DNA of 24,455 bases from a virus. The stretch spans positions 1 to 24,455 of IMG/VR virus record IMGVR_UViG_3300006751_000129; one strand, 5' to 3'. The notes below the pieces were generated by a model that saw only the letters and a list, made by a program, of their open reading frames with translations, searched no databases and was not told where the DNA came from. This document shows, one piece after another, positions 7,379 to 15,767 of the stretch. Every line of letters starts with the position of its first letter. The first letter of the stretch is position 1. The position numbers were made by a program, and so were the translations under genes.

Positions 7379-7858
7379 ATGCCAAAATTTAAGTTTAAGA
7401 GCTCTGGAGTAAATGTAGATAATGTTGAGCTTAAAACAATAGTTGAGTCGAGGCCTATTGGTGTAGCAACGCCTTTAAGTCTAGGCTCAGGCAGATCCGG
7501 TTTGTTTGAAATGAATTTTGATCCTGTCGAACAAATATCAGATAATCTTAGAAATTTAATATTGACCAATGCTGGTGAAAGATTGGGAAATTACTACTAT
7601 GGAGCAAATTTAAAACCAATAACTACTGAATATAGTAGTATGGAAGATTTTGAAAATGCTGCAATGACAAGAATTTTAAATGCTGTAAATCAATTTTTAC
7701 CAATAGTAGATTTGGATTCATTTTCTGTATCGCGAGTTCAAGAGGATGATGGAAACGCAGATAGAGGATTATTAAGAATTGATATGACAGTAAAGTATAA
7801 CATACCACAGCTAAGAATTGGTGGCAAAGTTTTAAATGTTTCAATGTACGTAATATAG
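7379..7858 (+). CDS. gp25: gp25-like baseplate wedge subunit (GPW/gp25 family)
   Basis: This 159-residue protein belongs to the GPW/gp25 family. In T4 gp25 is part of the baseplate wedge, contacts gp6 and gp53, and helps to start sheath polymerisation; homologues occur in type VI secretion baseplates. The family core is clear at residues about 45-80: ISDNLRNLILTNAGERLGN then YYYGANLKPI, matching the usual L-x-T-x-x-GER-x(5-7)-G pattern. The C-terminal half (SVSRVQEDDGNADRGLLRID and MTVKYNIP) gives the closing beta hairpin. It is somewhat longer than T4 gp25 (132 residues), mainly at the N-terminus. GGAG at 7367-7370 lies 8 bases before the ATG. gp6 follows 9 bases after the stop, consistent with the two acting together. 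Confidence 0.88.
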   Translation: MPKFKFKSSGVNVDNVELKTIVESRPIGVATPLSLGSGRSGLFEMNFDPVEQISDNLRNLILTNAGERLGNYYYGANLKPITTEYSSMEDFENAAMTRILNAVNQFLPIVDLDSFSVSRVQEDDGNADRGLLRIDMTVKYNIPQLRIGGKVLNVSMYVI

Positions 7859-7867
7859 GCAAATTAT

Positions 7868-9727
7868 ATGGCAAATAATAAAAAGAATACACTATCATCA
7901 ATAAGATCAAGTCAGAGATCATATCTTAATAGAGACTTTGACACATTTAGATCGCAACTAACAGATTACTCAAGAGCATTCTTTTCTGATAAGATAGCTG
8001 ACTTTGGTCCAAATGGATTTGCTGGGATGTTTATAGAATTAGCATCCTATGTTGGAGACGTTATGTCTTTCTACATGGATCATCAGTTTAATGAACTTGA
8101 TATAATGTCTGCTGTAGAAAATGAAAACATAGAGAGGCTAGTAAGAAATTCTGGCGTAAAAATAACTGGTGCAGCTCCTTCAACTGTTGACGTAAACTTT
8201 TATCTAGAGGTTCCTTCTATATATTCATCTATGGTGGGCGATTATATTCCTAATGAAATATTTCTACCAATAATAAAAGCAGGAACTGTAGTATCTTCAA
8301 ACTCAGGTATAAATTTTACTCTTACAGATGACATAATATTTTCAGAGAAAAATATATCTGGAAATCTATCTTGTGAATATGTTTCTATGAAAATATCATC
8401 AGACGGATCTCCAAGTACATTTTCTGTAAAGAAATCTGGGTTATGTGTATCAGCAAAAACAGTCAAGGAGAACTTCAGTATAGGCGATAAGTTTATGCCG
8501 TTTAGGACAATAACTCTATCATCAATTGATGTCTCAGAGATAATATCTATTGTTGATTCTTCTGGAAATGAATATTATCAAGTAGACTCTTTAACACAGG
8601 ATACAGTATTTAGAAGAGTTTTAAATACAAGTTCTGATTCAATAGAGGTTCCAGAAAATCTTGAATTAATATCTGCTCCGTATAGATTTATATCACAAAC
8701 TTCTAATATAACAAAGAAAACAACAATTAGATTCGGCGGGGGGTCGAGTGATGCACCAGACTCTGATATGATGCCAGATCCATCAGATTTGACAATACCC
8801 TTGTATGGAAAGCGAAAAACTATATCTACATTTACAATAGATCCAAATAGACTTTTAAAAACAACTACCCTCGGTGTTTCACCTCAAAATACACAAATAA
8901 CTGTAACATATAGATCTGGCGGGGGAATATCACACAACGTAGCTGCTGGGTCAATTAGAAAAGTAAGCTCTTTAAAATCTAAATTTAATAGTTCTGTAAA
9001 TGCAGCAAATGTTGCAAGCATAAGATCTTCTATAGAAGTAACTAATAAAAATGATGCAACAGGTGGAGAGCAAGCACCTACTATAAATGAGCTTAGGTCA
9101 ATAGCACTATCTTATAGAAACTCACAGTCAAGAATTGTAACAAAAGAAGATCTAATAGCAAGAATTTATACAATGCCAAGTAAGTTTGGAAGAGTATTTA
9201 GAATTGGAATTAGAGCAAATCCAAACAATCCACTCTCTTCAGAGCTATCTATAATAAGCAGAAATAAATTAGGAAAACTAATAATATCTCCAGACTCGTT
9301 AAAGCAAAATTTATCAACATATCTCAATGAATCTAGGTTAATATCAGATGCAATAGATATAGTTGATGCTGCTGTTATAAATGTAGCATTGGAGTATGGT
9401 GTAGTATGCTCAGCCTCTTCAAACCCTGAAACAGTAATTCAACTAATAAACAAGGATATATCTGAATATTGCAAAATAGAAAATTTTCAAATAGAGCAAC
9501 CAATATTTCTATCAGATTTGGCAAATATAATAATAAATAATCAAGATGTTGTATCGCTTGTTGATTTTACTTTCTATAACATGGCAGGTGTTGTTGAGGA
9601 TAGAATATATAGTGATGTTACTTATGCAATAAATGAGAATATAGATAGGGGAATACTTGTATGTCCGGCAGGGTCAATATTTGAATTCAAATTTCCCAAT
9701 GATGACATTGTCGGAGTAGCGAGGTAA
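7868..9727 (+). CDS. gp6: gp6-like baseplate wedge protein
   Basis: This 619-residue protein is the likely gp6 homologue (T4 gp6, 660 residues). In T4 gp6 dimerises to form the ring that holds the wedges of the inner baseplate. The N-terminal region (SSQRSYLNRDFDTFRSQLTD, then GMFIELASYVGDVMSFYMDH, residues 15-77) is the characteristic helical start of gp6-type proteins. Residues about 404-445 (PTINELRSIALSYRNSQSRI and VTKEDLIARIYTMP, then KFGRV) match the conserved baseplate-J/gp6 segment. The C-terminal part (DISEYCKIENFQIEQPIFL, then SDLANIIINNQDVVSLVDFT) is the usual ending. It is immediately downstream of gp25. The assignment rests on motifs and order. Confidence 0.85.
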   Translation: MANNKKNTLSSIRSSQRSYLNRDFDTFRSQLTDYSRAFFSDKIADFGPNGFAGMFIELASYVGDVMSFYMDHQFNELDIMSAVENENIERLVRNSGVKITGAAPSTVDVNFYLEVPSIYSSMVGDYIPNEIFLPIIKAGTVVSSNSGINFTLTDDIIFSEKNISGNLSCEYVSMKISSDGSPSTFSVKKSGLCVSAKTVKENFSIGDKFMPFRTITLSSIDVSEIISIVDSSGNEYYQVDSLTQDTVFRRVLNTSSDSIEVPENLELISAPYRFISQTSNITKKTTIRFGGGSSDAPDSDMMPDPSDLTIPLYGKRKTISTFTIDPNRLLKTTTLGVSPQNTQITVTYRSGGGISHNVAAGSIRKVSSLKSKFNSSVNAANVASIRSSIEVTNKNDATGGEQAPTINELRSIALSYRNSQSRIVTKEDLIARIYTMPSKFGRVFRIGIRANPNNPLSSELSIISRNKLGKLIISPDSLKQNLSTYLNESRLISDAIDIVDAAVINVALEYGVVCSASSNPETVIQLINKDISEYCKIENFQIEQPIFLSDLANIIINNQDVVSLVDFTFYNMAGVVEDRIYSDVTYAINENIDRGILVCPAGSIFEFKFPNDDIVGVAR

Positions 9728-9732
9728 GTTTT

Positions 9733-11268
9733 ATGTATAGAATACTAAGTGCAAGTAAAGACACATATATTACAGACAAAATTATTAATAATAGCTTTAG
9801 AGCAACTGATGCAAATGTCGGTTCAGCATCTACACTTGATATTTTTAAACTATACGCAGAGTCTACAACAGGTTCAAATAATGAGCCGATAGAGCTATCT
9901 AGAGCACTAGTTCACTTTAATTTAGATCCAATTAGAAATCTAACAGGGACGTTTCTAGATATAACCCATAGTACTTTCAAAGCAACGCTTAGACTGAGTG
10001 ATGTCTACGGCGGACAGACAACTCCCAGCAATTTTAATTTAATTGTATTTCCACTTTCCAGGTCATTTGATGAAGGGGTTGGTAGAAATGTTATAGACTT
10101 TACAGATCTTGATTCAGCAAACTTTTTAACTGCATCTGTTACATCTGCAACCCCATCAGTCTGGTACCTTAGCGGGGCAAATAAACAAGGCCTATTGGGC
10201 TCTAGCGATATTGATATAATATCTAGTGGAAATCTAAGCGATGGAAATGGTATAGTAAATTTATGGAAAAATGTAAAGTTTGAGACAGGCGATGAAGATT
10301 TAAAAGTAGATGTAACAACAATAGTATCGGGTGTCCTTTCAGATCAAATACCGGATTGTGGCTTTAGAATATCATTTAGTGGGTCAGAAGAGACAGATAG
10401 TGTAACAAGATATGTAAAAAGATTTGCATCGAGAAATACATCAGACTATACAAAAAAGCCAGCACTTATAATTCAGTATGATGATTCAACTCACGATAGT
10501 ACTGGTGATTTATACTTTGACCTAAGCGGAAGTATCTTTTTAAACAATTACGCAAGAAGCGAGTTAAGAAATCTAACATCAGGATCAGGAGCAACAGAGG
10601 TATCGGGTGATGACTGTCTTCATGTAATATTTAAATCTGGATCTTCATCTGCAGGAACACTATTCAGCAAGACAATAACAGGATCACAGCATAAAATAGG
10701 CGATAATTCTATAGAAGGAATATACTCTGCTTCGTTTTCAATAAGCCAGTTTGAAAATTCAAATTTAAATACACAAGTATCAAAAGCGCTATCAGCCAGC
10801 TTTACTGTTGTGTGGTCTTCAATAGATGAAACTGTTGGATTTCTAACGTCATCTATGAATATTAATACAATAAATAGAACATCATTTAAAAATGAAGATA
10901 AGAGGCTTGTAGTTAGCGTAACAAATCTTCAGCCTGCATATGGAAAAAACGATAAGGTTAGATTTAGAGTTTTCGTAGAAGATGTTGATAGAGATATCGT
11001 TGCAAAAAAAGTTCCATTCTATACGAAAAGTCAAATCTTTACAAAAATGTACTACAGGATAAGAGATGAGATATCAAATGACATAGTAATACCGTTTGAT
11101 AAGTCAAATAGATCAACAATATGTTCAACAGATACAGACGGAATGTATTTTGATTTTTATATGGATACTCTTCAGCCTGGCAGATTATACACAATAGATT
11201 TTCTAATATCGGGTAGAAATAACGATATGATGTTTACTGATGTTGCTGCAAAATTTAAAGTAGAGTAA
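9733..11268 (+). CDS. DNRLRE-like domain virion protein
   Basis: This 511-residue protein is a probable virion structural protein. The N-terminal ~230 residues resemble a DNRLRE-type (disaggregatase-related) beta-sandwich: YRILSASKDTYITDKIINN, then ATDANVGSASTLDIFKLY and ELSRALVHFNLDPI, ending with FRISFSGSEE and PALIIQY. Such modules are associated with carbohydrate contact or surface adhesion. The C-terminal ~250 residues show alternating strand-like segments with many Ser and Thr (SASFSISQFENSNLNTQVSK, YGKNDKVRFRVFVED) and look like one or two further beta-sandwich domains. GAGGT at 9721-9724, overlapping the gp6 end, serves as ribosome binding site. Its place right after gp6 suggests a peripheral baseplate role. 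Domain assignment is from motif memory. Confidence 0.65.
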   Translation: MYRILSASKDTYITDKIINNSFRATDANVGSASTLDIFKLYAESTTGSNNEPIELSRALVHFNLDPIRNLTGTFLDITHSTFKATLRLSDVYGGQTTPSNFNLIVFPLSRSFDEGVGRNVIDFTDLDSANFLTASVTSATPSVWYLSGANKQGLLGSSDIDIISSGNLSDGNGIVNLWKNVKFETGDEDLKVDVTTIVSGVLSDQIPDCGFRISFSGSEETDSVTRYVKRFASRNTSDYTKKPALIIQYDDSTHDSTGDLYFDLSGSIFLNNYARSELRNLTSGSGATEVSGDDCLHVIFKSGSSSAGTLFSKTITGSQHKIGDNSIEGIYSASFSISQFENSNLNTQVSKALSASFTVVWSSIDETVGFLTSSMNINTINRTSFKNEDKRLVVSVTNLQPAYGKNDKVRFRVFVEDVDRDIVAKKVPFYTKSQIFTKMYYRIRDEISNDIVIPFDKSNRSTICSTDTDGMYFDFYMDTLQPGRLYTIDFLISGRNNDMMFTDVAAKFKVE

Positions 11269-11269
11269 A

Positions 11270-14200
11270 ATGCCACCAAATAACAGAAAGACATACAGAA
11301 AGAGACCTGCTCTATTCAAGGGAACATCAAACCCGCAGGGAAGAAAGACAATAAGCTTGAAATCCCTTAGTGATTCTGCGTTTTTAAATACAGGATCTTT
11401 CATGTATGATCCAGTCGGTTCAGGATTAAAAAGTACTCAACAAATACCAATAGAGTGGAAGAATTTTGAAAATCACACATTTTTTGATTCAGCACAAAGT
11501 AAGACAAATATAGCATTTGATAAAATTATTAACGAATATCCGTTTCAAGGAACAAAAGAAGACGTTGAGATTTTTATGGATTCGCTAACTGGATTTGAAA
11601 AATATGTTTATGGTCTGTTTCCAAAATCAAGAGGATATTTACATTTTTCAGGAACTGTAAAAGACGAAGATCCCGGGCATGGATTTTCCGGTGGGCTTGG
11701 AACAAGAATAGAAGTAAGAGACTATGCAGGATCTCTATTTCCATCATTTTCAAAAAGAAGAGATGGAGCAGCTGTTATAGATTTTTCTAAAAATTCATTT
11801 GCAATAGAATACCATATCTTTATACCTGAAATAATAAACAATAGTCAGGTAATATTCCAGAAACAATCCGGAATATCTCACGGATTGACAATAGGATTAA
11901 GTCAGTCAAGTGATTTTTCAAAGTGCGATTTATTTTGCAACATAGTATCGGGATCAAGTTCATTATTTGCATCTTCGTCTATAGAAAAGGGAAAGTTTGT
12001 ACAAGTTGTTAACGAATACGAAAGAGATTCTGGAAATTTAAAAATATATCTAGATTCAGATCTTGTTACCACATCGTCGAATAGAGAGGTATTTGACTCT
12101 CTATCATTTTCAAAATATGACTTCTTAATAGGATCTGGCAGCAGCTGTACTGTTAATGGTAATAATTTAGGCATGCCATCAATTACAACATTTGATCCAG
12201 TTGTAACGTTTACAGGATCATTAGATGAGCTAAAAATTTTTCATAGCACAAGATCTACAGAAGATCAAAAGGCATATAGAAAGAAAACAATATATGCTCA
12301 AGATAATCTAGTTCTATACTATAAATTCAACGAGTCGTCAGGAAGCTATAATAAAAACAATATATGCCTTGATTCGTCAGGAAATTCATTACATTCAAAG
12401 ATAACTCATTTTGAAACATCACTTAGAGTTACTGGGTCTGTACCCTCGCCGATGTCAGAAGAAAAACTTTCACTAAATCCAGTTCTATTTCCAGACCACT
12501 GGAAAATAAAGCGAATTAATGTAGATCTTCTTAATTCTGCGTCTATCTATGATGATTACAACCCAAACCTAATAACAAGACTAGTACCCCCACACTTTTT
12601 TATTGAAGGTCAGGCAAGTCAAGGATTTAAAAATGAGCAAGGGAATATATTCAATCCAATAACAGGAAAATCAATCCCTGGATCTGCAAAAATGGGATCG
12701 TCGCAATATTTAACTGCATTTTTATTAATATACGCAAAGTTTTTTGATGAAATAAAAATATTTCTTGATCACATTAGAAATATTTTAAATGTCAGCTATG
12801 AAGATGTAGAGGTTGTTGCAGATCAATTAATACCATTTGTTGCAAAGTACTACGGAATTGAATTACCGCAACTTTTTACTTCATCGAATATACTTGAATT
12901 TATAGACGGAGAAGATATAGGAGATTCATACGGATATTCAAATAAATCACTTAGACAAGTACAAAGTGAGCTTTGGAAAAGATTTTTGATAAATCTGCCA
13001 TTTTTTATAAAGGGAAAGGGGACAGTATCTACAATAAAATCTGTAATTAGATCGTTTGGAATAGATCCAGAATCTTTGATGACAATAAGAGAGTTTGGAG
13101 GCCCAACAAAAAGATCGCTAGAAGACCTAAGATACGAAAGAGTAAAAAGTATTCAGTTGATAGATTTTTCAGGAAGTAGGGCAGAAATTCCATCAACACC
13201 GGATATTCATGGATTTTCTGATAATATGCCAAGAATTGTAAGTTCATATCTTACTTCAAGCAGAGTTGAGGCGGGATACCCTGAAATAGCAGGTACTTTT
13301 GTTAATAAGTCTATCTTCCAGAGAAATGGAATATCAAATAATGAAAACGACGGACTTCAAACATCTGGATCTTTTACATATGAAGCTTTCTATAGATTTT
13401 TAGGACCAAAGAAAGCAGGCTTTAATCAAATAACTACACAGAGCCTTGCAAGATTACAAGTTACAGGATCATCATCAATATTAAGAGGGGCAGTCGTAGC
13501 AAATCTTGTTGCAATATCTTCTTCCATATCAGAGGTAAGCTTACTTGTTCGACCGGGAATGAATGGTGCAACAGATCCCGGTCTAAAACTTGTACTAACT
13601 GGTGCACAGATATTTAATGGTGATCTCTGGTACTTGTCATTTGGAAGAAATAGAAGTGATGAGAGAGTGATGTCAGTATCACAAAGCTATCTCGCACCAG
13701 AACTATCTACAATGGGATCATCATCATATTTTCTAAGGGCTGCCAGGTCAGTAAATGGAAGAATAGCAGAGAAATATTACACATCTTCATTTTTTAAATC
13801 AACACCTAACGGAAGTGAAGTTTTTACATCAAAGTCATCAAATTATAATGCAAGCGGAACTTTTGTTGTAATAGGATCACAAAGTTTAGAAAGTACATCG
13901 ACAAGATTTTTAACAGACCCGTCAGTTGGATTAAGAAAGGGGTTCACACCATCAGATAATGAACTTTCAAAAATAACAAAGTTCTCAGGACACGTATCAA
14001 AAATAAGATTTTGGTCAAAAGGCTTGACTGAAAAAGAGACTAGGGATCATATTTTAAATCCAGATTCAATAGGAACTCATAATCCTCTAGTTTATTATAA
14101 TTTTAAAAGTCAAGACTCTGGATCATTTCAGAGACTAAGGGCAGATCTTCAGCTGTCGCAGCCTGATATAACTTCATCAGCAGAAGGCTCTCTTGTTATT

Positions 14201-14878
14201 ACAAATTTTTCAGGCGGTAGAACAAGAGCAGAAGGATTTGACAATGCAGAGTGCAAAGGCTTTGAAAAGAATAAGAAAATAATAAAGACTGAGACGTTTT
14301 TCTTTAACTCTCTTTCTCCAAAGTTTGATTTGAATCAAACGTCAAATAAAGTTAGAGTTAGAAGCTATTTAAGCTCAGATCTAATAGAAGAAAATAGTTA
14401 CTCAACATCTGCACCACTATATAGTGTTAGAAGAAGCGAATCTCCTGATGATGATACAAGATTTGCAATAGAGTTCTCAGCAGTAAAAGCTCTTGAAGAT
14501 GATATAATGAATATATTTTCAAATCTTGAATTCTTTGATAATGGAATTGGAAAGCCAAGCTATTTATTTGATGAAAACTATCCAGACTTAGAAAGTGCAA
14601 GAGAAGTATACTTTAGAAGATTAACTGGTAAGCCAGAATATCAAGGATTCTTTAATATGTACAAGTGGTTTAGTAATTCACTAGGAGATATTCTAGTACA
14701 GCTAATACCTAAAAAGACAAAATTTCTAGGTGTTGATTTTGTGTATGAATCACACCCATTGGAAAGAAACAGGTTGAGATATTTATTTGATGAAATTTAC
14801 TTACTGTCAACGGAGAGATCATTTGACAGAGGAGATATACTTCTTTCTCAGTATGTAGGAAAACTTAAAAGATTTTAG
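11270..14878 (+). CDS. Large baseplate protein with P2-gpI-like core and two LamG-like regions
   Basis: This 1202-residue protein appears to combine a baseplate core with glycan-binding decorations. Residues ~150-370 look like a LamG/concanavalin-type jelly roll (FAIEYHIFIPE, FTGSLDELKIFHSTRSTEDQ, NLVLYYKFNESSG). Residues ~485-610 resemble the core of tail protein gpI-like wedge subunits: a helical bundle (IYAKFFDEIKIFLDHIRNIL), then LPFFIKGKGTVSTIKSVIRS and FGIDP ending EFGG. A second LamG-like region spans ~700-945 (GSFTYEAFYRF, FSGHVSKIRFWSKGLTEKET, PLVYYNFKS). The C-terminus (~1115-1155, FRRLTGKPEYQGFFNMYKWF) again looks like baseplate scaffold. In T4 the next wedge protein after gp6 is gp7 (1032 residues), so a gp7-like position is plausible. 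The first 80 residues are basic and Pro-rich, possibly an anchoring arm. The ribosome binding site is weak. Confidence 0.68.
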   Translation: MPPNNRKTYRKRPALFKGTSNPQGRKTISLKSLSDSAFLNTGSFMYDPVGSGLKSTQQIPIEWKNFENHTFFDSAQSKTNIAFDKIINEYPFQGTKEDVEIFMDSLTGFEKYVYGLFPKSRGYLHFSGTVKDEDPGHGFSGGLGTRIEVRDYAGSLFPSFSKRRDGAAVIDFSKNSFAIEYHIFIPEIINNSQVIFQKQSGISHGLTIGLSQSSDFSKCDLFCNIVSGSSSLFASSSIEKGKFVQVVNEYERDSGNLKIYLDSDLVTTSSNREVFDSLSFSKYDFLIGSGSSCTVNGNNLGMPSITTFDPVVTFTGSLDELKIFHSTRSTEDQKAYRKKTIYAQDNLVLYYKFNESSGSYNKNNICLDSSGNSLHSKITHFETSLRVTGSVPSPMSEEKLSLNPVLFPDHWKIKRINVDLLNSASIYDDYNPNLITRLVPPHFFIEGQASQGFKNEQGNIFNPITGKSIPGSAKMGSSQYLTAFLLIYAKFFDEIKIFLDHIRNILNVSYEDVEVVADQLIPFVAKYYGIELPQLFTSSNILEFIDGEDIGDSYGYSNKSLRQVQSELWKRFLINLPFFIKGKGTVSTIKSVIRSFGIDPESLMTIREFGGPTKRSLEDLRYERVKSIQLIDFSGSRAEIPSTPDIHGFSDNMPRIVSSYLTSSRVEAGYPEIAGTFVNKSIFQRNGISNNENDGLQTSGSFTYEAFYRFLGPKKAGFNQITTQSLARLQVTGSSSILRGAVVANLVAISSSISEVSLLVRPGMNGATDPGLKLVLTGAQIFNGDLWYLSFGRNRSDERVMSVSQSYLAPELSTMGSSSYFLRAARSVNGRIAEKYYTSSFFKSTPNGSEVFTSKSSNYNASGTFVVIGSQSLESTSTRFLTDPSVGLRKGFTPSDNELSKITKFSGHVSKIRFWSKGLTEKETRDHILNPDSIGTHNPLVYYNFKSQDSGSFQRLRADLQLSQPDITSSAEGSLVITNFSGGRTRAEGFDNAECKGFEKNKKIIKTETFFFNSLSPKFDLNQTSNKVRVRSYLSSDLIEENSYSTSAPLYSVRRSESPDDDTRFAIEFSAVKALEDDIMNIFSNLEFFDNGIGKPSYLFDENYPDLESAREVYFRRLTGKPEYQGFFNMYKWFSNSLGDILVQLIPKKTKFLGVDFVYESHPLERNRLRYLFDEIYLLSTERSFDRGDILLSQYVGKLKRF

Positions 14879-14894
14879 AATAGAGAGAAAAAAA

Positions 14895-15767
14895 ATGCCA
14901 ATACTTCCGTTCAATGATAGACCATATGTAAATATAAACTATATAAGTGATATATCTGTAAATGGGTCTAACGGAATAAATACATCAGAGATAGATATGT
15001 TTAGGCAGGGTATAAATGTTAAGACAAATAAATACTTTTGCGATAGAATTTTACCAATAATAGGATCAAAAGCACTCCCTGCAAGGCAAAATGACTTAAT
15101 AGATTTCTCAATAGAGAGAACAACATATGGGTATGTAGACTTATTTATTGAATCAAATAATGATAAAACAGTTGCACCATTTGATGATATATCTTCACTA
15201 AATAATCCAGTTTCTTTTCTAAAGGATAGCGGAATAACAGCATACCCACAAGTAATGCTTAGCCCAAACTGGCTTGATCCCGGCGCTATGAATGGAATAA
15301 TCGAACCGCTATCTGTAAGAGGGACAATTCCAGGTGCCAGCATAGAATCTCCATTTGTTTATAATACTATTAAAGCAGATGTAACAGAGACATCATATCT
15401 AGTAGAGGCTTATATACTCTTTGAGTCAGCCAAGAGTACAATTTTTGATATAACATCACCGTTTATTGATTCACAAGATTTAAGTTTTGTAACTGATAGT
15501 GTTATAATATCAGATGCTGGAATTTCTGATTTTGGACCAGGAACACTTTCACCCTTCATGGGTGATACATCGGTATTCATTATTAAAAACGATCTTAAGT
15601 CAATGACATCATCAGACTTTAACGATTGTGTAGGTCTAGGGATAATAAGAATGGGTACACCTCACGGATTCGTTTATTCAAGCGAGAAATCAGTATCCTT
15701 ATATGAGAGTGGAATTAGAAATGTTTGCGGTGTAGACTCACTAGCATTTGGCGGATTATTAAAGTAA
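14895..15767 (+). CDS. Putative virion structural protein, unknown
   Basis: This 290-residue protein has no domain that I can name. It begins MPILPFNDRPYVNINYISDI and contains a region (about 34-100) with INVKTNKYFCDRILPIIG and IERTTYGYVDLFIESN. The rest is rich in Ser, Asp, Pro and Ile with predicted strands and little charge, as in tail or baseplate accessory proteins. No signal peptide or membrane helix is seen. It lies between two LamG-bearing giants, and its stop overlaps the next ATG as TAATG, so it is probably made together with the 1421-residue protein. A connector or fibre-attachment role fits the context but is inferred. Confidence 0.6.
   Translation: MPILPFNDRPYVNINYISDISVNGSNGINTSEIDMFRQGINVKTNKYFCDRILPIIGSKALPARQNDLIDFSIERTTYGYVDLFIESNNDKTVAPFDDISSLNNPVSFLKDSGITAYPQVMLSPNWLDPGAMNGIIEPLSVRGTIPGASIESPFVYNTIKADVTETSYLVEAYILFESAKSTIFDITSPFIDSQDLSFVTDSVIISDAGISDFGPGTLSPFMGDTSVFIIKNDLKSMTSSDFNDCVGLGIIRMGTPHGFVYSSEKSVSLYESGIRNVCGVDSLAFGGLLK

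Noticed and set aside
14939-15343. A 134-codon minus-strand open frame.
   Set aside because: It is antisense to the 290-residue gene, which keeps overlap and spacing with its neighbours; no start signal is seen on the minus strand.
15725-15766. An upstream TTG start that would lengthen the LamG giant by 14 residues.
   Set aside because: The ATG at 15767 overlaps the preceding stop as TAATG, the pattern used elsewhere here, and the extra residues lie in the coding end of the previous gene.
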